A DNA stretch of 64,000 bases. Origin: Pelagibacteraceae bacterium AG-414-M23. GTDB lineage: Bacteria > Pseudomonadota > Alphaproteobacteria > Pelagibacterales > Pelagibacteraceae. Shown here one piece after another: positions 34,015 to 42,307 of the stretch. Location: NCBI GenBank assembly GCA_003214525.1, contig QCLN01000004.1:20821-84820 (forward strand). The letters are read 5' to 3'. The stretch's first letter is position 1. Each line of letters starts with the position of its first letter. The position numbers and the translations under genes were made by a program. The notes below the pieces were generated by a model that made no database searches, was not told the DNA's origin, and worked only from the letters and a program-made list of their open reading frames with translations.

Positions 34015-34350
34015 TCAATTTACTTTGCCTAGTAGATTTACGATTAGTACACCAGCTATAATTAAAAAAATTCCAACTAAACCATATATATTTGGCATTT
34101 GATTATATTTAATAATTCCAAATATAAGTATTGAGGCAACAGTAACAGCACTATATGTGGCATAGGCAAAACCAACAGGAATTGCCGACATTCCTTTTGC
34201 AAGTGAAAACATAGTTACACACATCAAAAGTAAACATGCAACACTAGGTGTTAATTTTGAAAACCCATCAGATATTTTTGCAAAACTGTTTGCAGCTATT
34301 CCACATGATATAGCGACGAATAAAAAAATATATCCAGTGAAAGGTTTCAT
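34015..34350 (-). CDS. Small multidrug resistance (SMR) family protein, copy 2
   Basis: A 111-residue protein with four membrane helices and SMR features: AISCGIAANSFAKISDGFSKLTPS in helix 1 region, SAIPVGFAYATYSAV (canonical I-P-x-G-x-A-Y-A-x-W) in helix 3, and a C-terminal GVLIVNLLGK. The usual essential Glu of EmrE helix 1 (A-E) is not seen: the position reads C-G-I-A. It overlaps the start of the next SMR gene's stop by one base, suggesting a heterodimeric pair of the EbrAB/YkkCD kind. Confidence 0.78.
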   Translation of the reverse strand: MKPFTGYIFLFVAISCGIAANSFAKISDGFSKLTPSVACLLLMCVTMFSLAKGMSAIPVGFAYATYSAVTVASILIFGIIKYNQMPNIYGLVGIFLIIAGVLIVNLLGKVN

Positions 34351-34685
34351 TAATTGGCTTTTCCTAATAAATTGACAATTAAAACACCAGTTATAATTAA
34401 AAAGAGACCAAAGAGTGTATAAAGATTGGGCATCTGATTAAATTTATATATTCCAACTATTGTAGTTGCGATAATACATAATCCTGCAAATGAAGCATAA
34501 GTAATTCCAACTGGAATTGTTTTCATAACAAGGGACAAGGTGTACATACAGCCAACAATTGCTATTGCTGTTAACACACTAGGTATAAATAATGTAAAAC
34601 CTTCAGCACTCTTAGCAAATCCATTAGCAGCTGTACCCAAGACAACAGCAACAATTAATATTATATAGGCTGTAATATTTCCCAC
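34350..34685 (-). CDS. Small multidrug resistance (SMR) family protein, copy 1
   Basis: A 111-residue four-helix SMR protein clearly paralogous to its neighbour: same length, AAVNGFAKSAEGFT-like helix-1 end (here AANGFAKSAEGF), KTIPVGITYASFAG in helix 3 and an identical ending pattern GVLIVNLLGKAN. As in its partner, the EmrE-type helix-1 Glu is absent, so transport may differ from proton-coupled drug export. The tandem arrangement with one-base overlap points to a functional heterodimer from gene duplication. Confidence 0.78.
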   Translation of the reverse strand: MGNITAYIILIVAVVLGTAANGFAKSAEGFTLFIPSVLTAIAIVGCMYTLSLVMKTIPVGITYASFAGLCIIATTIVGIYKFNQMPNLYTLFGLFLIITGVLIVNLLGKAN

Positions 34686-34692
34686 TAAATAA

Positions 34693-34911
34693 TTATAAAT
34701 GAAATATTGAAAAATAAAAATAAATTATCCATAAGACACAACAAAACAAAGTGGTAAATAGTATAGTTATTCCAGTAACTGTATCGTTGTTGTGTTTTCT
34801 GTTTACTTTTTTTCTCCAGCTGATTGGATACAAAGGTAAAGTAAAAGCATATATGATTAAAAATAGATCAAATGCAGTGAAAATTATACTGACAAAAAGT
34901 AATTGATTCAT
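34693..34911 (-). CDS. Small two-helix membrane protein of unknown function
   Basis: A 72-residue protein with hydrophobic helices at about 5-28 and 47-70 and a basic loop between them (SWRKKVNRKHNND). No family recognised. It is placed one base after the VOC gene stop and 7 bases before the first SMR gene, which makes it a credible operon member rather than a chance frame. Confidence 0.55.
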   Translation of the reverse strand: MNQLLFVSIIFTAFDLFLIIYAFTLPLYPISWRKKVNRKHNNDTVTGITILFTTLFCCVLWIIYFYFSIFHL

Positions 34912-35295
34912 TTAACTTAAAACACATCTGGCAGCTATTTTATTACCATCAGGATCACGGACATAAGCATAATAATTCCCATCTGATCTCTCTCCTGGTG
35001 CTCCTTCGTCAATTGCACCAATTTTCAAAGCTGTTACATGAAATTTATTTACAGCTTCTTTTGACTCAGCAGATAATGCAACCATTGTACCGTTTCCAGC
35101 AGTAGCATTTTGTTTATTGTGTGGTTTTGTAATATAAAATTTTACTCCATCTTCATCGCTTGTACCATATCCAATATATCTTTCTGTTACAGTAACTCTT
35201 TTCATTCCAAGATGAGCTAATATAGCATCATAAAACTTACTTGTTTTCACAAGATCATTAGTCCCAACCATTACAAAACCAATTGCTTTATTCAT
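34912..35295 (-). CDS. VOC-family (glyoxalase/dioxygenase fold) protein
   Basis: A 127-residue protein with two beta-alpha-beta-beta-beta modules: GFVMVGTNDLVKTSKFYDAIL at the start (read GTNDLVKTSKFYD) and YYAYVRDPDGNKIAARC at the end, the usual VOC signature D-P-D-G-N. Metal-binding His residues are not obvious at all four positions, so a non-glyoxalase role such as binding or resistance is possible. Part of the minus-strand small-gene cluster, 9 bases from the SnoaL-like gene. Confidence 0.75.
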   Translation of the reverse strand: MNKAIGFVMVGTNDLVKTSKFYDAILAHLGMKRVTVTERYIGYGTSDEDGVKFYITKPHNKQNATAGNGTMVALSAESKEAVNKFHVTALKIGAIDEGAPGERSDGNYYAYVRDPDGNKIAARCVLS

Positions 35296-35304
35296 TAATA
35301 ATAC

Positions 35305-35625
35305 TTATTTAGGCATAGGTGTTGCGCCAGTTTCTAAAGCAATTATTTTACCATCTTTATACTTATAAACTGCCATTACCGCCTCAACATTTCCATCATC
35401 AAATGTTACGAATGAATGGTGTATGCCCACTTCATTATTTTCATAAATTACTCTTGTTTTGTCTTGTTTAATGTCGCCACTCATCGCCCATTTGATTACA
35501 TCAGATTTACTTAAAGTATTACCTGATTTATGCATTGTAAATTTAAAATCATCATGCAAAAGTTCATTCATAGCTGCCTCATCTTTATTTGCCATTGCAG
35601 CAGAGTATTTTTCTAATATAGACAT
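35305..35625 (-). CDS. SnoaL/NTF2-like protein
   Basis: A 106-residue protein with the NTF2-like cone fold pattern: YSAAMANKDEAAMNELLHDDFKFTMHKSG near the N-terminus (read AAMNELLHDDFKF), then short strands including HHSFVTFDDGNVEAVMAVYKYKDGKI. Such proteins are small enzymes or binding proteins of diverse role. One base separates it from the DUF1330-like gene upstream. Confidence 0.7.
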   Translation of the reverse strand: MSILEKYSAAMANKDEAAMNELLHDDFKFTMHKSGNTLSKSDVIKWAMSGDIKQDKTRVIYENNEVGIHHSFVTFDDGNVEAVMAVYKYKDGKIIALETGATPMPK

Positions 35626-35626
35626 A

Positions 35627-35917
35627 TTATTTTGCTCCTTTAACTATTATAAAATTACCGACAGAATTGTCTAACCGTATCTGTCTTACAGGTTTGTATT
35701 CTTCAGAGTTATACCATTCCAAAGCTTTTTCGTAAGAAGGAAATTTAATCACCACTGTTCTAGGATATTTCCATTCACCTTCAAAACATTGGTATTCACC
35801 ACCTCTTACCAAATATTCTCCTCCAAATTTTGTAACTATATCCGTAACTTTCGCTAAATATTGTTTATAATCTTCAGAATTAGTTACTTCAATTTGAGTA
35901 ATTGCATATCCAGTCAT
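35627..35917 (-). CDS. DUF1330-like protein
   Basis: A 96-residue ferredoxin-like protein: GYAITQIEVTNSEDYKQYLAKV, FGGEYLVRGG (DUF1330 G-G-x-x-x-x-R-G-G), and VVIKFPSYEKALEWYNSEEYKP (canonical F-P-S/D-x-x-x-A-x-x-W-Y-x-S-x-E-Y), read in parts. Function of the family is unknown. It is 12 bases after the upstream gene's stop, inside the minus-strand cluster. Confidence 0.8.
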   Translation of the reverse strand: MTGYAITQIEVTNSEDYKQYLAKVTDIVTKFGGEYLVRGGEYQCFEGEWKYPRTVVIKFPSYEKALEWYNSEEYKPVRQIRLDNSVGNFIIVKGAK

Positions 35918-35929
35918 TTTTATTAATCC

Positions 35930-36226
35930 TTATAGATTAACTTTGCTTAATTCATACATTTCAACAATTTCGATACATTCATCGAAAATAGGTTTTGCAA
36001 TCGGATTATTACCTGAAGCAAACTTCTTCATTTCTTCTTCATTATGAACTGAGACTTTAAACATAACATAACTTTTATCTGGCCCTATTGCTGGAACTGT
36101 TTTTTCAACATGAGCAATAGTTTTTCTTACTCCCATTCCTTCATCTGATTGCATAAATCCCATGAATTTTTCAAATTTTCCTTCACCAGATTTAATTCTT
36201 GCTATTGCAAGCATTTCTTTTTCCAT
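35930..36226 (-). CDS. Small ferredoxin-fold protein of unknown function (first gene of cluster)
   Basis: A 98-residue protein (MEKEMLAIARIKSGEG...) with alternating strands and helices that suggest a ferredoxin-like or ABM-like fold; DUF3764 is a possible family from memory. No catalytic motif seen. RBS AAAAGGAGAAA precedes the ATG, so this is probably the strongly translated first gene of the nine-gene minus-strand cluster; the promoter should lie in the 36227-36382 intergenic region shared with the peroxiredoxin gene. Confidence 0.6.
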   Translation of the reverse strand: MEKEMLAIARIKSGEGKFEKFMGFMQSDEGMGVRKTIAHVEKTVPAIGPDKSYVMFKVSVHNEEEMKKFASGNNPIAKPIFDECIEIVEMYELSKVNL

Positions 36227-36324
36227 ATTTTCTCCTTTTTTTATTTTTTATTATACATTCATCAAATTTGTTTTAAAAAAGATTTTTAAACAGCTTTGAG
36301 TTGTATTTTATCAAATTTATCACA

Positions 36325-36352
36325 TTGTTAAATTAGACAAGATTTATATAAT
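36325..36352 (+). promoter_or_regulatory. Sigma70-like promoter for the peroxiredoxin gene
   Basis: TTGTTA at 36325-36330 and TATAAT at 36347-36352 with a 16-base spacer, about 30 bases before the ATG at 36383, which has an AGAGGA ribosome-binding site. The exact consensus -10 box is notable in an AT-rich background but chance matches are common here. Confidence 0.45.
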
Positions 36353-36382
36353 TAAAAATTAAAATATAAAAAGAGGATTATA

Positions 36383-37045
36383 ATGACATTAAAAATAAAT
36401 AGTTTAGCTCCTGACTTTAAAGCCGAAACTTCAGAGGGAAACTTATCTTTTCATGAGTGGCTAGGTGATAGCTGGGGTGTTTTATTTTCACACCCAAAAG
36501 ACTTTACACCTGTTTGTACAACTGAGCTTGGTGCATTGGCTAAAATGAAACCTGAGTTTGAAAAAAGAAACGTTAAAGTTATGGGATTAAGCGTAGATCC
36601 GGTATCAGACCATGTTAAATGGTTGGACGATATTAAGGATGTTTGCGGATTAAAACCAAATTATCCTATTGTTGCGGATGAAAAATTAGAAGTCGCGAAA
36701 CTTTACAATATGCTAGAAGGTGATGCTGGCACAACATCAATGGGACGTACTGCAGTTGACAATGAAACTGTTAGAACTGTTTACGTAATTAGACCAGATA
36801 AAAGAATTGGTTTATTTTTAACTTACCCGATGACCACTGGACGTAACTTTAATGAAATATTAAGAACAATTGATTCTATGCAGCGAACAGCAAAACACAA
36901 AATCGCTACACCTGCAGACTGGGTGCCTGGCGATAAAGTAATTATTGTTCCTAAAGTTACTAACGAGGAAGCAAAAAAAATATATCCAGATGGTTGGGAA
37001 ACTTTAAAACCTTATTTAAGAAAAGTTCCAGACCCGGTAAAATAA
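36383..37045 (+). CDS. 1-Cys-type (Prx6-like) peroxiredoxin
   Basis: A 220-residue peroxiredoxin: HPKDFTPVCTTELG near residues 37-50 with peroxidatic C45, the T and R partners further on (R in GRT/IRPDKR region), and a long C-terminal domain (TPADWVPGDKVIIVP) typical of Prx6/AhpC-TSA long forms. It reduces hydrogen peroxide and organic peroxides. It stands alone with its own likely promoter and a strong downstream terminator. Divergent from the small-gene cluster. Confidence 0.9.
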   Translation: MTLKINSLAPDFKAETSEGNLSFHEWLGDSWGVLFSHPKDFTPVCTTELGALAKMKPEFEKRNVKVMGLSVDPVSDHVKWLDDIKDVCGLKPNYPIVADEKLEVAKLYNMLEGDAGTTSMGRTAVDNETVRTVYVIRPDKRIGLFLTYPMTTGRNFNEILRTIDSMQRTAKHKIATPADWVPGDKVIIVPKVTNEEAKKIYPDGWETLKPYLRKVPDPVK

Positions 37046-37062
37046 ATAAAGTAAATAAAATT

Positions 37063-37096
37063 AAACCAACAATCTTATAAATAAGGTTGTTGGTTT
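37063..37096. terminator. Bidirectional intrinsic terminator between peroxiredoxin and racemase genes
   Basis: Left arm 37063-37076 (AAACCAACAATCTT) and right arm 37083-37096 (AAGGTTGTTGGTTT) pair over 14 positions with one G-U, around a 6-base loop. The plus direction ends in a run of T (to 37099) and the minus direction in T-rich sequence, fitting a shared terminator of the convergent genes ending at 37045 and 37098. Confidence 0.85.
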
Positions 37097-37097
37097 T

Positions 37098-37796
37098 TTA
37101 TTTACGTTTATATTTTTTCATACAAACTTCAGCTAGCAATAAATTTGGATCAATAAAAAGCTTCGATTCTTTTGCTTTTCTAAATGATTTGTAAGCAAAA
37201 ATAGCTATTGGCAATTCAGTACATCCCAAGATAATTTTTTTGCATTTTTTTCTTATCAGATGTTTTACTGCCGCTCTTAAGGCAATTTCAGCTTCTTTAA
37301 CTTTACCCATTTTAACAAGTTTAATTGCTTTATTAACAGATTTTTTTTGCAATTCTTTCTCAGGACTAATTAATTTAAAATTTCTATCAAAATAATTGCT
37401 ATAAACGTTTGTTTTTAATGTAGCTTCAGTACACAAAATACCAATTGTAGATTTTTTTTTACATGTTTTTTTTGCATGAAGGTAAACTTCTTTTGGCATA
37501 CTTAATAACGGAATTTTAATTTTTTTTTGAACATCTTTATGCCAATAATGTGCTGTGTTACACGGCATAACAATGAATTTGCACTTATTTTTTTCTAACA
37601 TTTTACAACCATCTACAAGTGCTTTTAAAACATTATAGTATTTTTTTAAATTTTCAGGTCTTTTAGGAGTATTAGACTTGTTATAAAGGACAAACATAGG
37701 GTACTGTTGATCTAATTTGCCTCTGTTTAATTTTGCTAATTTATTACAAAAATCTAAACCTGCTTGTGTACCCATTCCTCCTAATATTCCGATCAT
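37098..37796 (-). CDS. Aspartate/glutamate racemase-family protein
   Basis: A 232-residue Asp/Glu racemase: GILGGMGTQAGLDF at the N-terminus, VMPCNTAHYW (first catalytic Cys with N-T) near residue 79 and ILGCTELPIAI (second catalytic Cys) near 186. Both cysteines are present, so an active cofactor-independent racemase is likely; YgeA/RacX-type broad amino-acid racemases share this pattern. Single gene, convergent with the peroxiredoxin. Confidence 0.82.
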   Translation of the reverse strand: MIGILGGMGTQAGLDFCNKLAKLNRGKLDQQYPMFVLYNKSNTPKRPENLKKYYNVLKALVDGCKMLEKNKCKFIVMPCNTAHYWHKDVQKKIKIPLLSMPKEVYLHAKKTCKKKSTIGILCTEATLKTNVYSNYFDRNFKLISPEKELQKKSVNKAIKLVKMGKVKEAEIALRAAVKHLIRKKCKKIILGCTELPIAIFAYKSFRKAKESKLFIDPNLLLAEVCMKKYKRK

Positions 37797-37865
37797 AAAG
37801 ATTATTTTTAAATTTTGATTTTGGTTTTTAACATTTAAGTATACAACTATATTTTAAATTTAATT

Positions 37866-38618
37866 ATGCAAGACATATATATTGATGACATCGGATCAGG
37901 TTTTCCTTTGGTTTTAGTTCATGGATACCTAGGGTCATCTGAAATGTGGAATTTACAAAAAGAATTTTTAAGCAAAAAATTTAGAGTTATTACTCCTGCC
38001 TTACCTGGATTTGGCGAAAGTCACAAAGCTCAATCTTTAAATAGTATTAATGAAATTGCAAAATTTATATTTAAATGCCTTGATGAAAAAAAAATAAATG
38101 AATTTCATTTAATAGGACACTCAATGGGAGGAATGATAGTCCAAGAAATGGTAAAAATTTCAGGAGAAAGAATTAAAAAACTAATTTGTTTTGCAACTGG
38201 TTCAATAGGAGATATTCCCGGAAGATTTGAGCCAATAGACACAACTAGAGAAAGATTAAAAAAAGAAGGATTAAAAGAAACAATAAGTAGAGTCTCACAA
38301 AAATGGTTCTTAGAAGGAATTAAAGCTAAATATTATTATTTTTGCGAAAATGCAGTTAAAAATATTTCTATAGAAACTGCCGATAATGCTCTTATTGCCA
38401 TGAAAAATTGGAGAGGATACGAAAATTTAAAAAATATCAAACAAGAAACTCTAATCATTTGGGGCGACAAGGACGTTTCTTATAATTTTGATCAAGTTGA
38501 TGCTTTAAAAAAAAATATACCAAATAGCAAGTTGGAGATCTTCAAAGACTGCAGCCATAATGTTCACCTCGAAGAACCTCAAAAATTCAATGAAACAGTA
38601 AAAAATTTCTTAGAATAG
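37866..38618 (+). CDS. Alpha/beta-hydrolase
   Basis: A 250-residue alpha/beta-hydrolase: LVHGYLGSSEMW (oxyanion H-G near residue 18), LIGHSMGGMIVQE with the nucleophile Ser in G-H-S-M-G near 87, a likely acid Asp in IWGDKDVS and His in DCSHNVHLEEP near 235. Resembles BioH/3-oxoadipate enol-lactonase/haloperoxidase-like esterases; the substrate cannot be inferred. It precedes the ProXVW operon, but about 90 bases with a likely promoter separate them. Confidence 0.82.
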   Translation: MQDIYIDDIGSGFPLVLVHGYLGSSEMWNLQKEFLSKKFRVITPALPGFGESHKAQSLNSINEIAKFIFKCLDEKKINEFHLIGHSMGGMIVQEMVKISGERIKKLICFATGSIGDIPGRFEPIDTTRERLKKEGLKETISRVSQKWFLEGIKAKYYYFCENAVKNISIETADNALIAMKNWRGYENLKNIKQETLIIWGDKDVSYNFDQVDALKKNIPNSKLEIFKDCSHNVHLEEPQKFNETVKNFLE

Positions 38619-38642
38619 TCTTAAAAAGAACTTTCTTATAAA

Positions 38643-38672
38643 TTGACTCTTTAAAAATAACATAGTTAAAAT
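38643..38672 (+). promoter_or_regulatory. Sigma70-like promoter for the second proXVW operon
   Basis: TTGACT at 38643-38648 followed after 18 bases by TAAAAT at 38667-38672, about 35 bases before the ATG at 38707, which has GAGAGGGA as ribosome-binding site. Confidence 0.4.
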
Positions 38673-38706
38673 TGATTTTTAAATTTAATTCAATGAGAGG
38701 GAATCA

Positions 38707-39669
38707 ATGAAAACAATTAAGACTATACTTGTTGCAACTTTGATATCTCTATTTGTACCTTTTTCAAGTTTTGCAGAAAAAGTTAAAATAGGAGATCCGG
38801 GTTGGACAGGCGCAACTGCTATAGCAAATTTATTAGCTGCAGTAGTTACTGATAAGATGGGTGGAGAAGCAGAATTAGTTCCAGGAAATAATACTGCAAT
38901 CTACGGTGCAATTGACAGAAGTAAAGGTGAAATAGAAGTTCACCCTGACATATGGTTACCAAACCAAGAAGCTTACACTAATGATTTAGTTCCAAAAGGA
39001 ACTCTTAAGTTAAGCAGCAATTCTTACGAAGGAAACCAAGGTTATTGTGTGTCACAACAATTTGCAAAAAAAATGAATATTACTGCAATAGAAGACTTAG
39101 GAAGACCCGAAGTTGTTAAAGCTATGGATAGTGATGGCAACGGTAAAGGTGAGTTTTGGATTGGTGCAGATGGTTGGGCTTCAGCAAATGTTAATGAAGT
39201 TAAAGTAAGAGATTACAAATTACTTGATGCAGGTATTGAACCTATAAGAGCAGCAGAAGCGGTTAAAAATGCTAGAGTTTTAGATTCAATTAAAAAAGGC
39301 GAAGGTTACGCATTCTATTGTTACAAACCTCATGCGATTTGGGGAATGGCTGATGTAGTAATGTTAGAAGAGCCTAAACATGATCCAGCTAAATATAAGA
39401 TGATACAACCAAAAGCAGATCCAGATTGGTATAAAAAATCTTATGTAGCATCTAAAGATGCCCTTAAAAAAATCCAAATAGGTTGGGGAACTTCTTTAGA
39501 GAAAAAATCACCAGCTATTGTAGAATTTTTCAAAAAATTCCAAATAACAGCTGATGATGTTTCTTGGATGGCATTCCAAGTATCTGTTAAAAAAAGAGAT
39601 CCAGCAGAAGTAGCTAGAGACTGGATGAGTAAAAATAAATCTACAGTTGACGGTTGGTTAGGACTGTAA
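38707..39669 (+). CDS. proX: Glycine-betaine-type ABC transporter substrate-binding protein
   Basis: A 320-residue periplasmic protein with a signal peptide (hydrophobic 8-22, cleavage after SFA near 23). The mature part begins KVKIGDPGWTGATA, the ProX/OpuAC pattern, with Trp-rich segments (DIWLPNQEAY, WIGADGWASA, KPHAIWGMADV) expected to form an aromatic cage for quaternary ammonium. It heads a complete operon with ATPase and permease. Distinct in sequence from the binding protein at 5742, so the two systems likely differ in ligand preference. A hairpin follows the gene. Confidence 0.85.
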   Translation: MKTIKTILVATLISLFVPFSSFAEKVKIGDPGWTGATAIANLLAAVVTDKMGGEAELVPGNNTAIYGAIDRSKGEIEVHPDIWLPNQEAYTNDLVPKGTLKLSSNSYEGNQGYCVSQQFAKKMNITAIEDLGRPEVVKAMDSDGNGKGEFWIGADGWASANVNEVKVRDYKLLDAGIEPIRAAEAVKNARVLDSIKKGEGYAFYCYKPHAIWGMADVVMLEEPKHDPAKYKMIQPKADPDWYKKSYVASKDALKKIQIGWGTSLEKKSPAIVEFFKKFQITADDVSWMAFQVSVKKRDPAEVARDWMSKNKSTVDGWLGL

Positions 39670-39690
39670 GTTTAGATTAATAATTATATT

Positions 39691-39717
39691 TACCTGGCGA
39701 CCTAAGGTTGCCAGGTA
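39691..39717 (+). terminator. Hairpin between binding-protein and ATPase genes
   Basis: Twelve paired positions (TACCTGGCGACC at 39691-39702 with GGTTGCCAGGTA at 39706-39717, one G-U) and a 3-base loop, 21 bases after the binding-protein stop. No long T run follows, so partial termination or mRNA 3'-end protection is likely. Confidence 0.7.
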
Positions 39718-39756
39718 ATACTTTCGATTAAATTTTTATTTATATAAATATTTTTT

Positions 39757-40809
39757 ATGGAAACAGCCATTCGAATTCAAAACGTCTGGAAAATTTTTGG
39801 AAATAATTCAAAAGATGCTTTAGATGCGATTCAAAATAAAAAAATTTCAAAGCAGGAAGCGTTAGAAAAATATAACTCTGTAATAGGAGTTTCAGATGTC
39901 TCATTTGATGTAAATAAGGGAGAAATATTCTGTGTTATGGGCCTTTCAGGTAGTGGAAAATCTACATTAGTTAGGCATATAAATAGACTTCTTGAACCAA
40001 CTTCTGGAAAAATATTAATTAACAATCAAGACGTAATGCAGTTTGACAAAGACAGCTTACAAGAATTAAGAAATAAAAAAATAGGGATGGTATTTCAGAA
40101 TTTTGCTCTTATGCCTCATAGATCAGTTCTAGACAACATTGCAATGCCTTTAGAAATAAGAGGCGTAAGTAAAAATGATAGATTAGATGCTGCAAACAAA
40201 ATTTTAAATATTGTAGAGCTTCAAGGCTGGGGAAATAAATATGCACACGAGCTATCTGGAGGCATGCAGCAAAGAGTAGGTTTAGCTAGAGCGCTAGCCG
40301 CTGATCCAGAATTTTTATTAATGGATGAACCCTTTAGTGCATTAGACCCGTTGATTAGAAGACAACTTCAATCAGAATTTATAAAACTTTCAAAGCAAAT
40401 GAAAAAAACAACTGTATTCATTACACATGATCTAGATGAAGCGGTAAGAGTAGGGCACAGAATAGCTATCATGAGAGATGGTGCGGTAGTTCAAATTGGA
40501 ACACCTGAAGAAATCGTAGTTAATCCTGCAGATGAATATGTTGCTGATTTCGTCAAAGGAATCTCAAGATTAAAAGTTGTTCAAGCAAAAACAATTATGA
40601 AATCTGTAAAAGATTATGAAAGTAAATTTGGTCCATTGGATAATGATAACGAAGTAGTAAGTGAAAATGATGTTTTAAGTAAATTAATAGAAACTTCAAT
40701 TTCAAAAGACAAACCAATCGTTGTTTCGGATAAAAATAATCAAAAACTAGGTGTTATAAGTCAATCTGACCTCCTAAAGGCAGTTATTGAAGGAAGTGAA
40801 AATGAATAA
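39757..40809 (+). CDS. proV: Glycine-betaine ABC transporter ATPase with CBS region
   Basis: A 350-residue ATPase: Walker A GLSGSGKST near residues 62-70, signature LSGGMQQRVGLARAL near 168, Walker B FLLMDEPFSALDP near 188, and switch ITHDLDEAVR. The N-terminal 50 residues (QNVWKIFGNN...) and the C-terminal 75 residues with a single CBS-like part (IVVSDKNNQKLGVISQSDLLKAV) match ProV/OpuAA, where CBS domains sense ionic strength. It might also serve the ATPase-less system at 4798-6761. Confidence 0.88.
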   Translation: METAIRIQNVWKIFGNNSKDALDAIQNKKISKQEALEKYNSVIGVSDVSFDVNKGEIFCVMGLSGSGKSTLVRHINRLLEPTSGKILINNQDVMQFDKDSLQELRNKKIGMVFQNFALMPHRSVLDNIAMPLEIRGVSKNDRLDAANKILNIVELQGWGNKYAHELSGGMQQRVGLARALAADPEFLLMDEPFSALDPLIRRQLQSEFIKLSKQMKKTTVFITHDLDEAVRVGHRIAIMRDGAVVQIGTPEEIVVNPADEYVADFVKGISRLKVVQAKTIMKSVKDYESKFGPLDNDNEVVSENDVLSKLIETSISKDKPIVVSDKNNQKLGVISQSDLLKAVIEGSENE

Positions 40810-42304
40810 AGAGAATAAAAATTTATCTAGATCAGAACTTATTAGTAATTTTGTTATTACAAATCCAGAATATTATATTAAAGAATTTAAAAAAATTGGA
40901 AGCAAACCATCTTATTCATTTTCATTTAATCTATTTGCTTCATTGTTAGGTCCAATTTGGTTTGGAATGAGAAATATTTGGAATTATGCCCTAGCTTTTT
41001 TAATAGTTGAAACTTTTGCTGTTGTTCAAATTATTAGAGGTTTGTTTGGAAATATTACCAAAGATGCCTTAGAAAAAATTGATAAAATTCAGTCAACAAT
41101 TGACTTTAGAAATAAACAATTGGAAGCAGCAATCGAAAACAATCCAGACAAAGTAGAAGTTTATGAGAGAGCTATAAAATCTTTAGAAGAGGCTATGAAA
41201 GAGTATGTAATAGATGTTCAGCAAATAGAAGCTTCTGCTATTTGGATAACAATCTTTGGGTTTGGTGTATTAATATTGGTTAAGTTAATTCAAGGAGTGT
41301 TAGCTAATACTATTTTAGAAAAAAGATACTCAGAATGGCTCTCGAACAAATTAATCAGTCCTGGCATGAAAATGAAAAATTATATATTAAGCGGAATCTT
41401 TACTGCTGTAATAATGTTATTTTCAGTTGTTCATTATAGCTTTCCTGGATTAATGGTAATTATGAATGATTTTCCAACACACCCAGAAATTAGACTTACC
41501 TCAATTAAATGGGTTGAAACTATTTTTGATTATGCAGTTATTAAAGGTGACGCTTTATTTACTGCAATAACTATTGGAATTAGATCGGTGTTAGACTTTT
41601 TAGAATTACTTTTTGTAAAAACTCCTTGGGTAGTAATTGTAACTACAATAGTTGTTCTGACCGGTTTATCTGCAGGACCACGTACAGCAATATATTCTGC
41701 AGGATTTTTAGCTTATATGGGTTTTCTTGGATTTTGGATTAAAGCAATGACTACTTTGGCATTGTTAGGAACCGCTGCAATACTTAGCATTGTAATTGGT
41801 ATCCCACTTGGAATTTATTGCGCAAGACGGCAAAGATTTTATTCAATGATAAGACCTATAATGGACTTTATGCAAACAATGCCAGCTTTCGTATTTATGA
41901 TTCCAGTTATAGCTTTTTTTGGAACTGGAAAAGTTGCAGCTGTTATTATTACAATGATATTTGGTGGAACACCAGTAGTCAGGCTTACAGTTTTGGGTTT
42001 AAGAGGAGTTCCAGAAACAATTAGAGAAGCAGCTATCGCATATGGTGCATCTAAATGGTACCTCCTAAGAAAAGTTGATTTACCTTTGGCAACACCATCT
42101 ATACTTGCCGGAGTAAACCAAACAGTAATGTTAAGTTTAGCAATGGTAGTAGTTGCATCCCTTATAGGTGCAAAAGGATTAGGCCAAGATGTGCTAGAAG
42201 CTTTACAATATGCAAACGTAGGTCAAGGTATATTAGCTGGTGTAGCAATTTTATTTGTTGCTTTAATTTTAGATAGAGTTGTTCAAGGAAAAAAAAGAGT
42301 GTAA
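40802..42304 (+). CDS. proW: Glycine-betaine ABC permease with long N-terminal extension
   Basis: Start taken as ATG 40802, overlapping the ATPase stop and preceded by AAGGAAG; a TTG at 40787 is less likely. The 500-residue protein has an extra N-terminal region of about 200 residues: an aromatic FNLFASLLGPIWFGMRNIWNY segment (DUF2628-like pattern; read FNLFASLLGP, IWFGMRNIWNY), membrane helices, and a charged coiled-coil-like stretch near residues 85-135. The BPD_transp_1 permease domain covers about 300-490, with EAAIAYGASKWYLLRKV as ATPase-contact loop and VNQTVMLSLAMVVVASLIGAKGLG (split) as in ProW. Twice the length of simple ProW proteins. Confidence 0.85.
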   Translation: MNKENKNLSRSELISNFVITNPEYYIKEFKKIGSKPSYSFSFNLFASLLGPIWFGMRNIWNYALAFLIVETFAVVQIIRGLFGNITKDALEKIDKIQSTIDFRNKQLEAAIENNPDKVEVYERAIKSLEEAMKEYVIDVQQIEASAIWITIFGFGVLILVKLIQGVLANTILEKRYSEWLSNKLISPGMKMKNYILSGIFTAVIMLFSVVHYSFPGLMVIMNDFPTHPEIRLTSIKWVETIFDYAVIKGDALFTAITIGIRSVLDFLELLFVKTPWVVIVTTIVVLTGLSAGPRTAIYSAGFLAYMGFLGFWIKAMTTLALLGTAAILSIVIGIPLGIYCARRQRFYSMIRPIMDFMQTMPAFVFMIPVIAFFGTGKVAAVIITMIFGGTPVVRLTVLGLRGVPETIREAAIAYGASKWYLLRKVDLPLATPSILAGVNQTVMLSLAMVVVASLIGAKGLGQDVLEALQYANVGQGILAGVAILFVALILDRVVQGKKRV

Positions 42305-42307
42305 GGA

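Noticed and set aside
34015..34685. Guanidine riboswitch or Gdx-type exporter for the SMR pair
   Set aside because: The genes lie deep in an operon with no leader space for a riboswitch, and the characteristic Glu is not seen.
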